Shown: in pieces, positions 1-9,639 of the stretch | How the letters are laid out: each line of letters begins with the position of its first letter | Numbering within the stretch: the stretch's first letter is position 1 | DNA from: Sclerurus mexicanus | Taxonomy: Eukaryota > Chordata > Aves > Passeriformes > Furnariidae | Reading direction: 5' to 3' | NCBI GenBank assembly: GCA_013396755.1 | Contig: VWZF01003843.1 | Location: 118,979 to 182,978 of the forward strand | DNA: 64,000 nt | Program-made: the position numbers and the translations under genes | The notes under the pieces: generated by a model | Database searches by the model: none | Told to the model about the DNA's origin: nothing | The model's input: only the letters and a program-made list of their open reading frames with translations

Positions 1-210
1 CCCGTGAGCTCGGGCTCCCCGAGGGCGGGCAGCTCCAGCCCCCGGCTGCAGCTGCCCAGGTGTGTGTGCCAGGTGTGTGTGCCAGCGCCGCTCTGCTCCG
101 GCGGCTCCTCCGCGCGGCCGGCGGGGGCCCGGAACGCTCCCCGGCCACGGTGCCGTGTCCGGCAGGGAGGCTTCGTGTCCGCGGGGGATGCACACCTACC
201 AGTCAAGTGC
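1..210 (+). promoter_or_regulatory. ING1: CpG-rich segment at the 5' side of ING1
   Basis: The first 200 or so bases are strongly GC- and CpG-rich, while the sequence after about 210 drops to the AT-rich composition of the rest of the window. Its place upstream of the large ING1 exon, on the same strand, fits the edge of the ING1 promoter CpG island or an alternative first exon. A donor-like GTGAGC sits at bases 4-9, so an exon could end at base 3, but the required coding sequence lies outside the window. An open frame runs from 4 to 408, but its product is low-complexity and not recognisable, so I do not call it a gene. Confidence 0.45.
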
Positions 211-1829
211 CAGAGCTTAAAGCGTAAAACTTGTGCGTTTCAGGCACTGAAAGGAGTTAGCGCTTCTTTTTTTAGCCTTCCTGAATGCTTCATCTGCTCT
301 GTGTTTGGGGGGTTTTTCAGTGGTGACCTGGGTTTGGCTCTTTATTGGCAGGTTTTTGTTTGGGGGTTTTCTTTGGTTTGGTTTGGGTTGGGATTTTTTT
401 GTAATTAGAAAAAAACAGGCAATTGCTTAAGATGATTAATAACCTGCCAAAATACAGATCTGGTCAGATAAGCTCTATCGCAGTAGCAGCTGACAGGTCA
501 TGCTTGAAGCATAGGCTGCAGCTCTAAAATCTGAAGTAAAGCTTGCTTGATATTTCCATGTCTGCACTGGAAATTAGGATCACATGCGTTCAGAAACTCT
601 GCCCAGGCAAGACAAAACCTAAATCACAGAGTATCTATTGGTTGTATCTATGTCACACTCTTCTAATACAAATAAATAAATAAATAATAAAAAGTTTTAT
701 AAAAGTTTTGGTAATTCTGTTTGCATGTATGAGAGATCCTGATTTCCGTTTCTAAGGCAGAATGTTCTAACCTGTGGGGAATGGAAAATTCGGAGGAGAA
801 ATGAGTTGCAGGAAAAACATTCTGCACGTTTTTGAGGACTTAATATGGAAATGCCGAGTGTCCCGTGTGCTTTAGTTGATTTGAGTATCATAAGAAAAAA
901 TCAAAAACTTCTGCTTAAAACAGATTTTCTGAACAATTCTTGAAACTTTAAGTACTTTTTGTACATTGTTGTCTCTTATAAACTCTTGGAACGACCCTTG
1001 CGGTGCAATTCAGAATCTCACCAATTTTCAGTGCCAGCATTTTAAGTCAGACACACTAGCAGTTCCAATTGTTGCCAATCATCTTTAATGTTTTAACTTT
1101 TTTTATCGCTTTCTATGCAGTAAATATTTAATGAAGATAATACTTCTTTGCTTTAGAAAGTAAGCAACATGTGTGTTACAGAAGGTATAGGAAGGAAATA
1201 ATCTAAACATCTGGAATATTGTAATTCTAATTCTGTAGTCCAGGGATTTACATGGCCTCACATTTTCAGCAGAAGTAGCTCAGCAGTACTGGATGAAACT
1301 TGCCATAGTTTAGGGTCCAGACTATGGATTTGGTGCTTCTGCATCAGCTGTCAAGCAACCCAGCATCCGGCTTCTACATTGTGCTTTCGTTCTCTCCCAC
1401 TCTGTCATTCACTTAAAATGTTAACTTTGTTATACAGAAAATGTCCATTAATTTCCCCTCTAATTTTGCAGCTAGTTTGGAACTTTTCATGGTGTGTGTA
1501 TTTGTTTAGTTAATTCTTTTTAATTGCTGAAAAGTTTAAAGTGAAGCATTCTCAACAAACATAAAGATATATTTTGTTACTTTTTTTCTTTTGTCTAAGT
1601 CGCATTTGCATCCTATTCCTGTGGAACTGACTACAAACAAAAACGTGGAACAAAAGCAATCCATTGGAATCATGAGCCGCTTGTCAGATATCAGCTTCAG
1701 GGAGTCTGTCTTTGGTCAGTTTTGTGCCTTACAAAAAGGTGTTGCTGTATGGAAGGAAAAATACAGGAAGGTTTTGTTTCGCTCTTCTCCCTGTCAAAAA
1801 TATTTATAGTTTTTATTTCTTCTTTATAG
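211..1829 (+). other. ING1: ING1 intron upstream of the large coding exon
   Basis: This AT-rich sequence has no convincing coding content. It ends in a pyrimidine-rich tract (about 1807-1827) and the acceptor AG at 1828-1829. The intron would join one of the upstream first exons, which set the ING1 isoform in mammals, to the large exon. A TTG-started frame at 1591-1809 and the extension of the coding frame upstream to 1712 read through the polypyrimidine tract and are not supported as exons. The 5' end of the intron is uncertain because the first exon was not found. Confidence 0.7.
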
Positions 1830-2533
1830 AGATTCTGAAGGACCTCGATGACTACTATGAAAAATTTAAGCGGGAGACAGATGCTGTGCAGAAGCGAAGA
1901 ATGTTGCACTGCATACAGAGAGCCTTGATTCGGAGTCAGGAACTGGGTGACGAGAAGATCCAAATTGTCAGTCAGATGGTGGAGCTCGTTGAGAACAGAA
2001 CAAGGCAAGTGGACAGCCATGTGGAACTGTTTGAGTCTTGTCAAGAGACTAATGACACCACTGGAAACAGCGGGAAAGCCAGCCAAGATAAGTCAAAGAA
2101 TGAGACAATCGCGCAGGCTGAAAAGCCCAACAACAAGAGATCGAGGAGGCAGAGGAATAATGAGAACCGAGAAAATGCCTCAAACAATCACGATCATGAT
2201 GACATCACCTCAGGAACACCAAAGGAGAAGAAAGCGAAAACGTCCAAGAAGAAGAAAAGATCCAAGGCTAAAGCGGAGCGGGAAGCTTCTCCCCCTGACC
2301 TTCCTATTGACCCTAATGAGCCAACATACTGCTTGTGCAACCAAGTCTCCTATGGAGAAATGATAGGATGTGATAACGATGAGTGCCCCATTGAGTGGTT
2401 TCACTTTTCTTGTGTGGGACTCAACCATAAACCAAAGGGCAAATGGTACTGCCCCAAATGTAGAGGAGAAAACGAGAAAACCATGGACAAGGCATTGGAG
2501 AAATCTAAAAAAGAAAGGGCATACAATAGGTAG
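1830..2533 (+). CDS. ING1: ING1, large 3' coding exon (inhibitor of growth protein 1)
   Basis: ING1 is a nuclear chromatin reader. Family knowledge: its PHD finger binds histone H3 trimethylated at lysine 4, and it is a subunit of Sin3-HDAC complexes. The exon starts after acceptor AG 1828-1829. Its first two bases complete a glutamate codon, as expected for the ING1 first-exon junction. It encodes 234 residues: the end of the N-terminal ING helical region, a conserved helical stretch ending near ELFE, basic nuclear localisation segments (KRSRRQR and KKAKTSKKKKRSKAKAE), then a C4HC3 PHD finger at 2330-2461. The tail KKERAYNR ends at TAG 2531-2533. The tail distinguishes it from ING2. An internal ATG at 1901 would give a 210-residue protein, the size of the mammalian p24 isoform. 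The first exon is not in the window, so the full start cannot be given. Confidence 0.97.
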
Positions 2534-3450
2534 TTTGTAGACTTCTCGTAGTGAAGAAGAAAGCCACCAAACCAGTGTATTTATTGTCAGTGTCACCTTT
2601 GTTGAGGTGAAAGGATTGTAAGATGTATATTTTTAAAGGAGGTTTAAAATTGAAGCATTCCTGTTACAGGGACGGCAATAAAGCAATTTTGTTTTTCATT
2701 CGGTGAGCTGTAACAAGAATGTGGTCTGTGGACCAATGTATTCCAAAAGTATATTCAGATGTTTCTTAAAAGCTAAATTAATTTTCTGTTGGTTTTTTTT
2801 TTTGTTTTGTTTTTTTTTAGTGCTAGTAGCACTCTACCCATTAAAATTTTGATGACAAATATCTCTGAAATGTAATTTTTTTTCTTCAATGGAAAGTGTT
2901 ATTTACCTTTGAGCAAAATTGTTAAATAGTTTAACCACCTGGTTGTATCTGAATAAAGCTGCAGTACATTTCAAATGTAACTTCTTTTCATGATAAGCAG
3001 TTCAAGAACAAACAAAAGGAGGGTAAAATTTGGTTCCTGCTACAAAGTGTCAGTATAACAGTTCAATAGCAAATGTTTAAATAGGCTTAGAGGATTATTT
3101 TTTAAAACAAAAAGTTAATGGTTAAATTTTACACAACAAATATTTTATATGCTGGCCAGGTACCACAAGGGCCATTTTAAAATGATTGAATATGTTTTAT
3201 ATTTAACCGGGAAGTGGTTTAGTAATGAGACATAACATAAATGAAGCTTTATACTGTCACAGATAGTGGTGTAGCAATCCCTAATTTGTTTAAGTTGTAT
3301 AAATGTACATTTTAAGTGGAGTTGCACTTACTGTATTATATTTGGAAATGCAGCCAAATGCCATTGTGTAACCAATGTGCATTTCCTGCTGTATGTATGA
3401 AAATTGTACAGATGTGATATTAAGAAATAAATGAAACAACTTTGACAGTT
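2534..3450 (+). other. ING1: ING1 3' untranslated region
   Basis: AT-rich sequence directly after the ING1 stop codon, with three sense AATAAA signals at 2677-2682, 2952-2957 and 3426-3431. The first two lie close to the stop and could give short mRNAs. The third would give a 3'UTR of about 0.9 kb. A short T-rich stretch lies near 2790-2818. The end is set about 20 bases past the last signal and is an estimate. Confidence 0.7.
3426..3431 (+). terminator. ING1: distal ING1 polyadenylation signal AATAAA
   Basis: Canonical AATAAA followed within 30 bases by a GT/T-rich stretch, the usual arrangement for cleavage and polyadenylation. Earlier canonical signals at 2677-2682 and 2952-2957 suggest alternative polyadenylation. 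Which is used cannot be told from sequence. Confidence 0.55.
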
Positions 3451-6400
3451 TGCTTCTTTAGCAATCATGTTTAATGACCATTCATATAGCTTAAAAAAAA
3501 AAAAGAATTTTTTCTCCAGCCTCAGCAGCTTCAGCAAGCTGCTGCTGGAAAGCCTGAAACTGTTGTAGTGGTAACCAAATTATAGTTCTGATAATGAATC
3601 TTCATGGAGCAAGGCTGCAGGAGAGCCAAAATAGCATTTAACTTTCCATCCAGATCTTCTCATTTTGTGTTTGCAGTCATTCCCAGACCCAGACATTTAT
3701 CTGAAAATCAATAATATAGAGCTGGTCTTGTTCAGTTTTTATGCTTTTTCACTATGGATATAAATTATTCCATGTTTGTTATCAGCTGAAGGATCTTCTG
3801 CATTTCAGCAGTTTCAGAGTATTGTTGCAGCCATTTCAGGGCAGGCATTTTTATTCTTCATGGTCATCTCCTACGAAAACATACAAAAACATTGAGGTGC
3901 AATGCTGGGTATCCAGGTCCTCTGTCACTTAGATGGATAGTGAAGCTCGGTCAGGCCTTTTCCTTCACCTGCATGACTGGAGGGCTCAACTTTCTGCCTG
4001 AGCAGATTTCATCTCCTTGTCCACCTGTGGACCTTCACTCCGGGTGAGAAGGGAATGGGACCGGCAATAGGAAGGCCAGAGAAGTGAAGGTTGTGAAATC
4101 TGATGGGTCAGACAAAAGCCTTGCGTAAGAATATGGGAGGCTGGGGTTGGTTTTTTTTTTTTTTTTGAACACAGCCTTCTGCTTATCATTGTTTTGTTTT
4201 GATTTTTGGACAGTGAAACCTTGAAATTATGCCGATTTTTCCCCCAGTGTATTCCACCAGATCTTTCTGGTGGAAGTAGGGTTTTGGATCCTGTTGAACA
4301 CAAGACAGCTGGAGGGGCTCAGTGTTTTCTAATGATATACTGACAAGCCCCAAAGTGCGCTGCGCCACCTTGCGTGGATATTCCCTGCCAGACAAATATG
4401 CTCATGGTGACAAGTAGAAATCCTATTTCTAAATGGGTGTACTAAGTGTGTGTGTGTGTCTGCATTCATTTTTCCAGTGGCTGCAGACTCTCATGTTACG
4501 CTGAGGCATCTGTGCTCCGGGCAAGTGACCACTCCAAATCAGTCTCCTGCTTCCGAGGTGGTCTTGAGTTAGTGTGTGATTTTTTTACTCTTATCCTTCT
4601 CTCCTCTCTCTAAAGCCTTCTGGTTTTCCTTTCTCCCTGCGCATTTACTGGTCTTTCCTGCTCCTCCCTCCCTCCCTCCACTTGCTGTTGTTGTGGCTGA
4701 TGCCGACATTTCTGGTCTTTTCTGCCTCAGCTGTTCTGTCGTCCTCCCACCAGCCTACACTGAGAACATCGATCCTGAGCAGCAGGACTGTACCAGGGAA
4801 ACCCCAGTGGAAGTTTGTATAGGAACTAGTGCAGACACGATTTAAACCCAAGCCTTTTTCACAAAATGTCTTCATTGGTTCTGCAGGGCATTTGGGATGT
4901 GAAAAGCCAGAAGGAAACAACAAAGGTGCAGAGGAGGATGGTAAGAAAGTTCAACTGAAGATGGATCAGCAGGTCCATATTTATGCTGCCCTTAAATAAA
5001 TATTTTTCCAGCTAGTGAAGCCAGGCTGTGGTCTCCCATATTACAGCTTTTTGGCAGATGAAAGCAGCTGATCTGCAAAGCAGCTTGGAAGTATTTCCTT
5101 TTCCATGTTTTTTTCCCAGACTTGTGTTCTTCCCAACTCGCCCTGTTCCAGGCTGCAATGCTGTTCTGCTCCTTGATCCTGAGGGCTGACTGGGCTCATG
5201 TGGAACTGCTTGGCAGGTCTGGCTTCAGTCGCAGGGCACGATTAGGCGGTTTAGTTGCATGTGAGGGACTCTGCTGTGGCACTAAGCTCGTTGTTGATGC
5301 AAGTGGAGCCATCTCGTGTTGTACTGACACACTGCCAAGTGCTGAGGGCTGTGCAAACTTTGTCCTGGCTTTGGTATCTTATCTAAAACACTGCCTTTAC
5401 AAAATGTCTTGACAGGTCCTGCTTTCTTAGTTATTTGCAGTGAATTTTATGGCGATAAGAAACTGCCATCCTTTGAGGCAGTTTTAGTTATTTCTGCCTG
5501 ATAGATGAGCTACTTTGCAAGTTTTGTTATATTGCCCATCAGGGTGATGGTACTGTGATTTGGAGAGATCATCTGAAGGTCTGAGAAAACATTTGACTCT
5601 CTTGGTGACCTTTTTCTTCTGAGGCTGCCAACAAAAGGCTTGAGTGAGAGGGAGGCTCTTCTAGGAGCCGAGCTAACGCTTCTGACCCATTTCTCACAGG
5701 CTAGTAAGTGGCTATCAGGAGTGGTAGCATTAATGCAATACATAAAAATCATTGGCTGTTTGCTGAGGAGGAAGACACAACAGCAGGAATTACAGACTTC
5801 TTAAACTTCTCAATGAAATCATTCATTAGAGGCAGCTCTAATCACTGTTGTTCTGTGTGGTAGGTGTGTCAGGCATGCCCATGTTGTGTTGCTGAACCCC
5901 TGAGCGGATGATAAAATCCTTCCAGCTACTGAAAAGCGTCATTTCAATACTCAAATCAAGGGAGCTGACAACAGACCTTCCTGCTAAGTCGTCCCCATCC
6001 TCAGGAGCAGATTTGTTCTGCAGTGGAGCAGCTGGCAGTGCAGAGCTGGTGCCGGAGACACGATTTGGGAGGTAAAAGACATCAGTGAGGGTGCCCCATG
6101 GGTGCTCTGTCAGCTCCAATTGCAAAATGTTCCCAGCAGGATGGAAAGAGAGAGAAGCACCGCAAGTCTGAACCAGCCGAGCAGAGCATCAGTTTCAACA
6201 ATTATACCATCTGAAAGCATCCCAGTTAAGCAGAACTACTGTCTCCATTGAGCAGCAGCAACCCTGGCCATGCATATCATTAGTTTTAAATAGGTTTCTT
6301 ACTAATTATACACAGTTGCTGATAAACTGTCCTAATTTCTTGGAGCATGGAAAATAAATACAATTGAATTGGACTGCTCCACTGCTTTCATTTTTTGGTA

Positions 6401-7259
6401 GGGTATTTTTAGTTAATCTTTTAAATTGTAATAACAAAGAGCAAGATAAAAATATTGTAAATTGTTTCACAGAATATGATGGGTTGGGTTTTTTTTCTGT
6501 AATAGAAATGCTTCAAAACAAGTTTGAATATCTTTGGAGTGCATTCTGTTGGTTTAGTTAGATTTATTATCATTCTCATGGCCTGTTTGCTTTGTGTACA
6601 AAACAAAAACCCTGCCCTTGTGTGGGAATAGCTCAAAACAGCTAATAATTTCTGACTATCAAAAATAGTGTGAGCAAAAGTAGTGTGAGTATCAAAAGAG
6701 TACTGTGAGTAGTGTAATCTCAAAAAAAAGTTCAAACTAATAATGCTTTGTGCAGTTTCCCACCTTCCCAGGTGTTACTGAAGTCCCAAATATAACAAAC
6801 AGGAGGAATGATGCAATAAGGAAGAGCATTGGAGCAAATGCAGTATGTATAGGAAGGGCTGTAAACAGTATTAAGGTTTTCTTCTGAGTTTAGGATTACA
6901 TTTCCAAGGCTACTTTTCCCAGTAATTGTTGTTACTGTTGTTACTGTTCCCAGTTTATTGTTCTTGGTAGTCAAAAAAAGCTAAGGTATCCCTGTCCCAT
7001 CCCACAGCAGAAGAGCTGTGTTAGTGGCCAGGACAGCTGTGGAAGGGGCTGGTAATATTCCGCAGTTGCAGGCTTTTTCTTGTCACTGTGTAGAGCCTGA
7101 TTCCCAGGTTGAACTAATCCTTCAGTTCACTTTATAAACAGCTTTGCCAATGGTGGAAGAAGAAAAAAAGGTGGTTCATGCCAAACTTTTTTAAAATAGG
7201 TACCAGCATTTAAATTTCCAGCTCTTACTTGAGAAGTGTAGGTAAACATTGTGGCTTAA
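3451..7259. other. intergenic region between ING1 and the ERVL insertion
   Basis: I see no gene here. Low-complexity spots include a T homopolymer near 4149-4166, a short TG run near 4448-4460, and a degenerate repeat of an AGTGTGAG-type unit at 6658-6716. The short open frames have no family resemblance and average-looking random composition. Confidence 0.6.
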
Positions 7260-7264
7260 CATCC
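7260..7264 (+). repeat. target-site duplication, left copy
   Basis: The five bases CATCC directly precede the 5' LTR and recur exactly after the 3' LTR (12762-12766). A 5-bp duplication fits ERVL/class III elements. It also shows that both LTRs come from one insertion rather than from recombination between two elements. Confidence 0.88.
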
Positions 7265-7509
7265 TGTATTGGGTCTGGCTCGAGATGGAGTTCAGCCCTC
7301 ACAGTGCTGTGCTTTGCACTGTTAGCTAGAAAGGAGCTGATAACACACCAGAGTTTTGGCTACTGCTGAGCAGAACTGGCACAGCGTCAGCACTGTCCCC
7401 CCAGCATTCTGTTCCCTGCCGTCAGTAGGCTGGGTGTGGGCAAGATCTTAGGAGGGGACACAACTAGGACAGCTGACCCAAACTGACCAAAGGGATATTC
7501 CGTACCATA

Positions 7510-7531
7510 TGACGTCTGCTCGAATATAAAA
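7510..7531 (+). promoter_or_regulatory. 5' LTR core promoter: CRE-like site and TATA box
   Basis: TGACGTC (7510-7516) matches seven of eight bases of the CREB/ATF palindrome. TATAAAA (7525-7531) follows eight bases later. The matching site in the 3' LTR reads TGAGGTC, so the CRE core is lost there, though its TATAAAA (12440-12446) remains. Transcription would start about 30 bases downstream and read into the gag frame. Activity is inferred only. Confidence 0.55.
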
Positions 7532-7660
7532 GGTAAGAAAAGGAGGAGGAAGGGGGGGGCATTCGTTATTTACAACATTTGCCTTTCAGAGCAAACGCTA
7601 CCCGTGCCGAAGCCCTGTCCCGGAGAGTGGCCGGACATCACTTGCTGATGGGAAGTAGAG

Positions 7661-7666
7661 AATAAA
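7661..7666 (+). terminator. AATAAA polyadenylation signal in the 5' LTR
   Basis: Canonical signal at the position expected for the R region. The aligned position in the 3' LTR reads AATAGA (12575-12580), so the copy that should end the proviral transcript is the damaged one. Confidence 0.5.
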
Positions 7667-7848
7667 ATCCTTGGTGTTTTTCTCTTTGCTTGTGCGTGCA
7701 CAACCTTTTGCTTTTGCTTTGATAGACTGCTTTATCTCAGTGCAGTGTTGTTTTCCATCTTACTTTCTCATCCCTGTCCTGCTGAGAAAGGGGGGTGATA
7801 GAGCGGGTCAGTGGGAACGTGGCATCCAGCTGGGGTCAACCCACCACA

Positions 7849-8003
7849 GTCCTTTTCAGTGGCTAATGTGTGTGAGACAGCGGCATTTGTATGTATGTAT
7901 TGCATGCAAGAGTAATAGCAGTTATTGAGTAGCAAGCTCCTGTGCGGGACACGGAGTTTGTGAGCTGCACTGCTTATCGCTTTATTTTGCTGAGTTTGGG
8001 AAC
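7849..8003 (+). other. ERVL leader between 5' LTR and gag
   Basis: A 155-base leader with several short upstream ATGs (for example at 7866, 7891 and 7895). No clear tRNA primer binding site abuts the LTR. The gag ATG at 8004 has A at -3, a favourable start context. Confidence 0.6.
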
Positions 8004-9617
8004 ATGCTAATACAAACAATGGCTCTGTGCTTTTCCCTGGCATTGATGGCCTTGCTGTGCTGGGGGACCTATCTTGTGGAGACAATGAGGGAATACATCT
8101 CCCTCTCCCTACCCGTAATTGATGTGGATACTTTTATGCAGGCTCCCACAGTCCTTGTTCATCCTTACATGATCTGTTTAATACTACTAATTAGTACTGT
8201 AAGCACATTATGGGGTTTGTGGAAACTGCTGTCGTCCCGGTATAAGAGCAAACAAATTTTGAGTGAGATGATATTGACATGTGCCCTGAAGAGGCCAGTT
8301 CCTGGGTGGCAGGGGGTGTGGAAGGATTTGGGCAGGTTCCTAGGGCGGTTATCACCTCCCATTACCTGGGACTTCACACCTGAACAGGTATTCAACCCTG
8401 GCAAATTGACACATCACCTGATAGAAGGGTGCCTTGCCCAACCCAGTGAAAACCAGCAGCTTCTTGCCCTGTACTGGGGCCTGGCCTGTGCCTATCGAGC
8501 CACAGTTCAGTACTCTCAGAGGACTGTAGTGGAGGCAGGGACCCAAACTGCATTTGAGGACATTATAGTTGAAATAGGGACCCAAACAACAACTGCTGTA
8601 ACTGCCCCTGTAATGGAAAAGAAAAAGGAGGCAAGGAGAGCTACAGGGCCATATTGTCAATTAGAATGGGAGGAAGAAGAAGAAGAAGAGGATGAAGAAC
8701 AAGAGGAAGAAGATGAAAAAGAAGAGTCATCAGGAAAGGAAGGGTCTGATCAAGAAGCCAGTCCTTCAACACATAAATTGGAGAAAGGAGTGAGAGAATT
8801 CAAACAGGATACAGAAATTACCCGCTCCTTGACCTCATCAGAACTTAGAGACTTGCGAAAAGATTACAGCCGCCAACCTGGTGAGCGGATTTCTGCCTGG
8901 CTGCTTCGATGCTGGGATTACGGGGCAGATGGTCAGCTATTGGAAGGTAGGGAAGCCCAGCAGCTGGGATCCCTTGCTAGAGACTGGGGAATTGAAAGAG
9001 GAATTGGAAAAGAGGCAGCAGTTTACAGTCTCTGGAGACGGCTCCTCTCAAGTGTGAGGACAAGATATCCGTTTAAGGAAGACCTTGTGAACTCCCCAGG
9101 AAAGTGGACCACTGCAGATGAAGGTATCCAGTACCTGAGAGAATTAGCAGTGCTGGAAGTCATCTATGGTGATCTAAAAAATGATAACGTCTCTAAAGAT
9201 CCAGAGGATGTCCCTTGCACAATGGCCATGTGGAGAAAGGTGATTCAAAGTGCCCCTGCATCTTACTCTAACAGCTTGGCAGCCATGTATTACCCAGAAA
9301 TGGATACACCAACTGTAGAGAGAGCATCTTTCTGGCTTCAAAACTTAGAAGAAACTCTTTGTACCTCCTCATCTCTACAGCCTAGCACCTCAGCTGCCAA
9401 GGGAAGCCCAAGAAATCAGTCTTCTCCTGCCCTGATCAGAGGGAAAGAGAGTCCCAGGCAGATGACACGCGGTGCACTCTGGTTCTTTCTGTGTGACCAC
9501 GGGGAAGACATGAGGAAGTGGGATGGTGAACCCACCTTTAAGCTGGAAGCCCGTGTACGTGAACTGAAAGAGAAGAGACCTGTTAAGAAGGGACCACCCA
9601 AGAAAGCTGTAGCATAG
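8004..9617 (+). CDS. gag: intact gag-like ORF of the ERVL element (537 aa)
   Basis: A retroviral Gag forms the particle shell. This frame is the ERVL gag counterpart by position after the leader, by overall pattern, and by a major-homology-like stretch at residues 290-304 (RQPGERISAWLLRCW). From the N terminus it has two hydrophobic segments (about 6-24 and 55-73), two TQT motifs (180-182 and 193-195), an acidic run rich in Glu (221-241), a helical capsid-like region (about 270-450), a Ser-rich linker (453-484) and a basic tail (KEKRPVKKGPPKK). No CCHC zinc knuckle is visible. It starts at an ATG and is open over 537 codons, although the downstream pol pieces are full of stops. This may mark selection, chance survival or gene conversion. 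Known avian ERVL gag frames are often annotated as uncharacterised host proteins. The family assignment is sure; host function is unproven. Confidence 0.85.
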   Translation: MLIQTMALCFSLALMALLCWGTYLVETMREYISLSLPVIDVDTFMQAPTVLVHPYMICLILLISTVSTLWGLWKLLSSRYKSKQILSEMILTCALKRPVPGWQGVWKDLGRFLGRLSPPITWDFTPEQVFNPGKLTHHLIEGCLAQPSENQQLLALYWGLACAYRATVQYSQRTVVEAGTQTAFEDIIVEIGTQTTTAVTAPVMEKKKEARRATGPYCQLEWEEEEEEEDEEQEEEDEKEESSGKEGSDQEASPSTHKLEKGVREFKQDTEITRSLTSSELRDLRKDYSRQPGERISAWLLRCWDYGADGQLLEGREAQQLGSLARDWGIERGIGKEAAVYSLWRRLLSSVRTRYPFKEDLVNSPGKWTTADEGIQYLRELAVLEVIYGDLKNDNVSKDPEDVPCTMAMWRKVIQSAPASYSNSLAAMYYPEMDTPTVERASFWLQNLEETLCTSSSLQPSTSAAKGSPRNQSSPALIRGKESPRQMTRGALWFFLCDHGEDMRKWDGEPTFKLEARVRELKEKRPVKKGPPKKAVA

Positions 9618-9639
9618 TTTCTGTAGGCATAAGAAGGCA

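Larger units (their letters stand above)
7265..7848 (+). repeat. 5' LTR of the ERVL element
   Basis: Starts TGTATT and ends CACCACA, aligned along its full length to the 3' LTR at 12190-12761. It contains a TATAAAA box at 7525-7531, a CRE-like TGACGTC at 7510-7516 and AATAAA at 7661-7666, which gives a plausible U3-R-U5 order. It holds 15 CpG dinucleotides against 4 in the 3' copy. A run of eight G at 7552-7559 is missing from the 3' copy. Confidence 0.93.

Noticed and set aside
4..408. 134-codon open frame at the left edge
   Set aside because: GC-rich promoter-like sequence followed by a T-rich stretch; no resemblance to ING1 first exons or any family; no clear splice context.
1591..1829. 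Open frames just upstream of the ING1 exon
   Set aside because: One starts at TTG, the other reads through the polypyrimidine tract and acceptor; neither matches known ING1 N termini.
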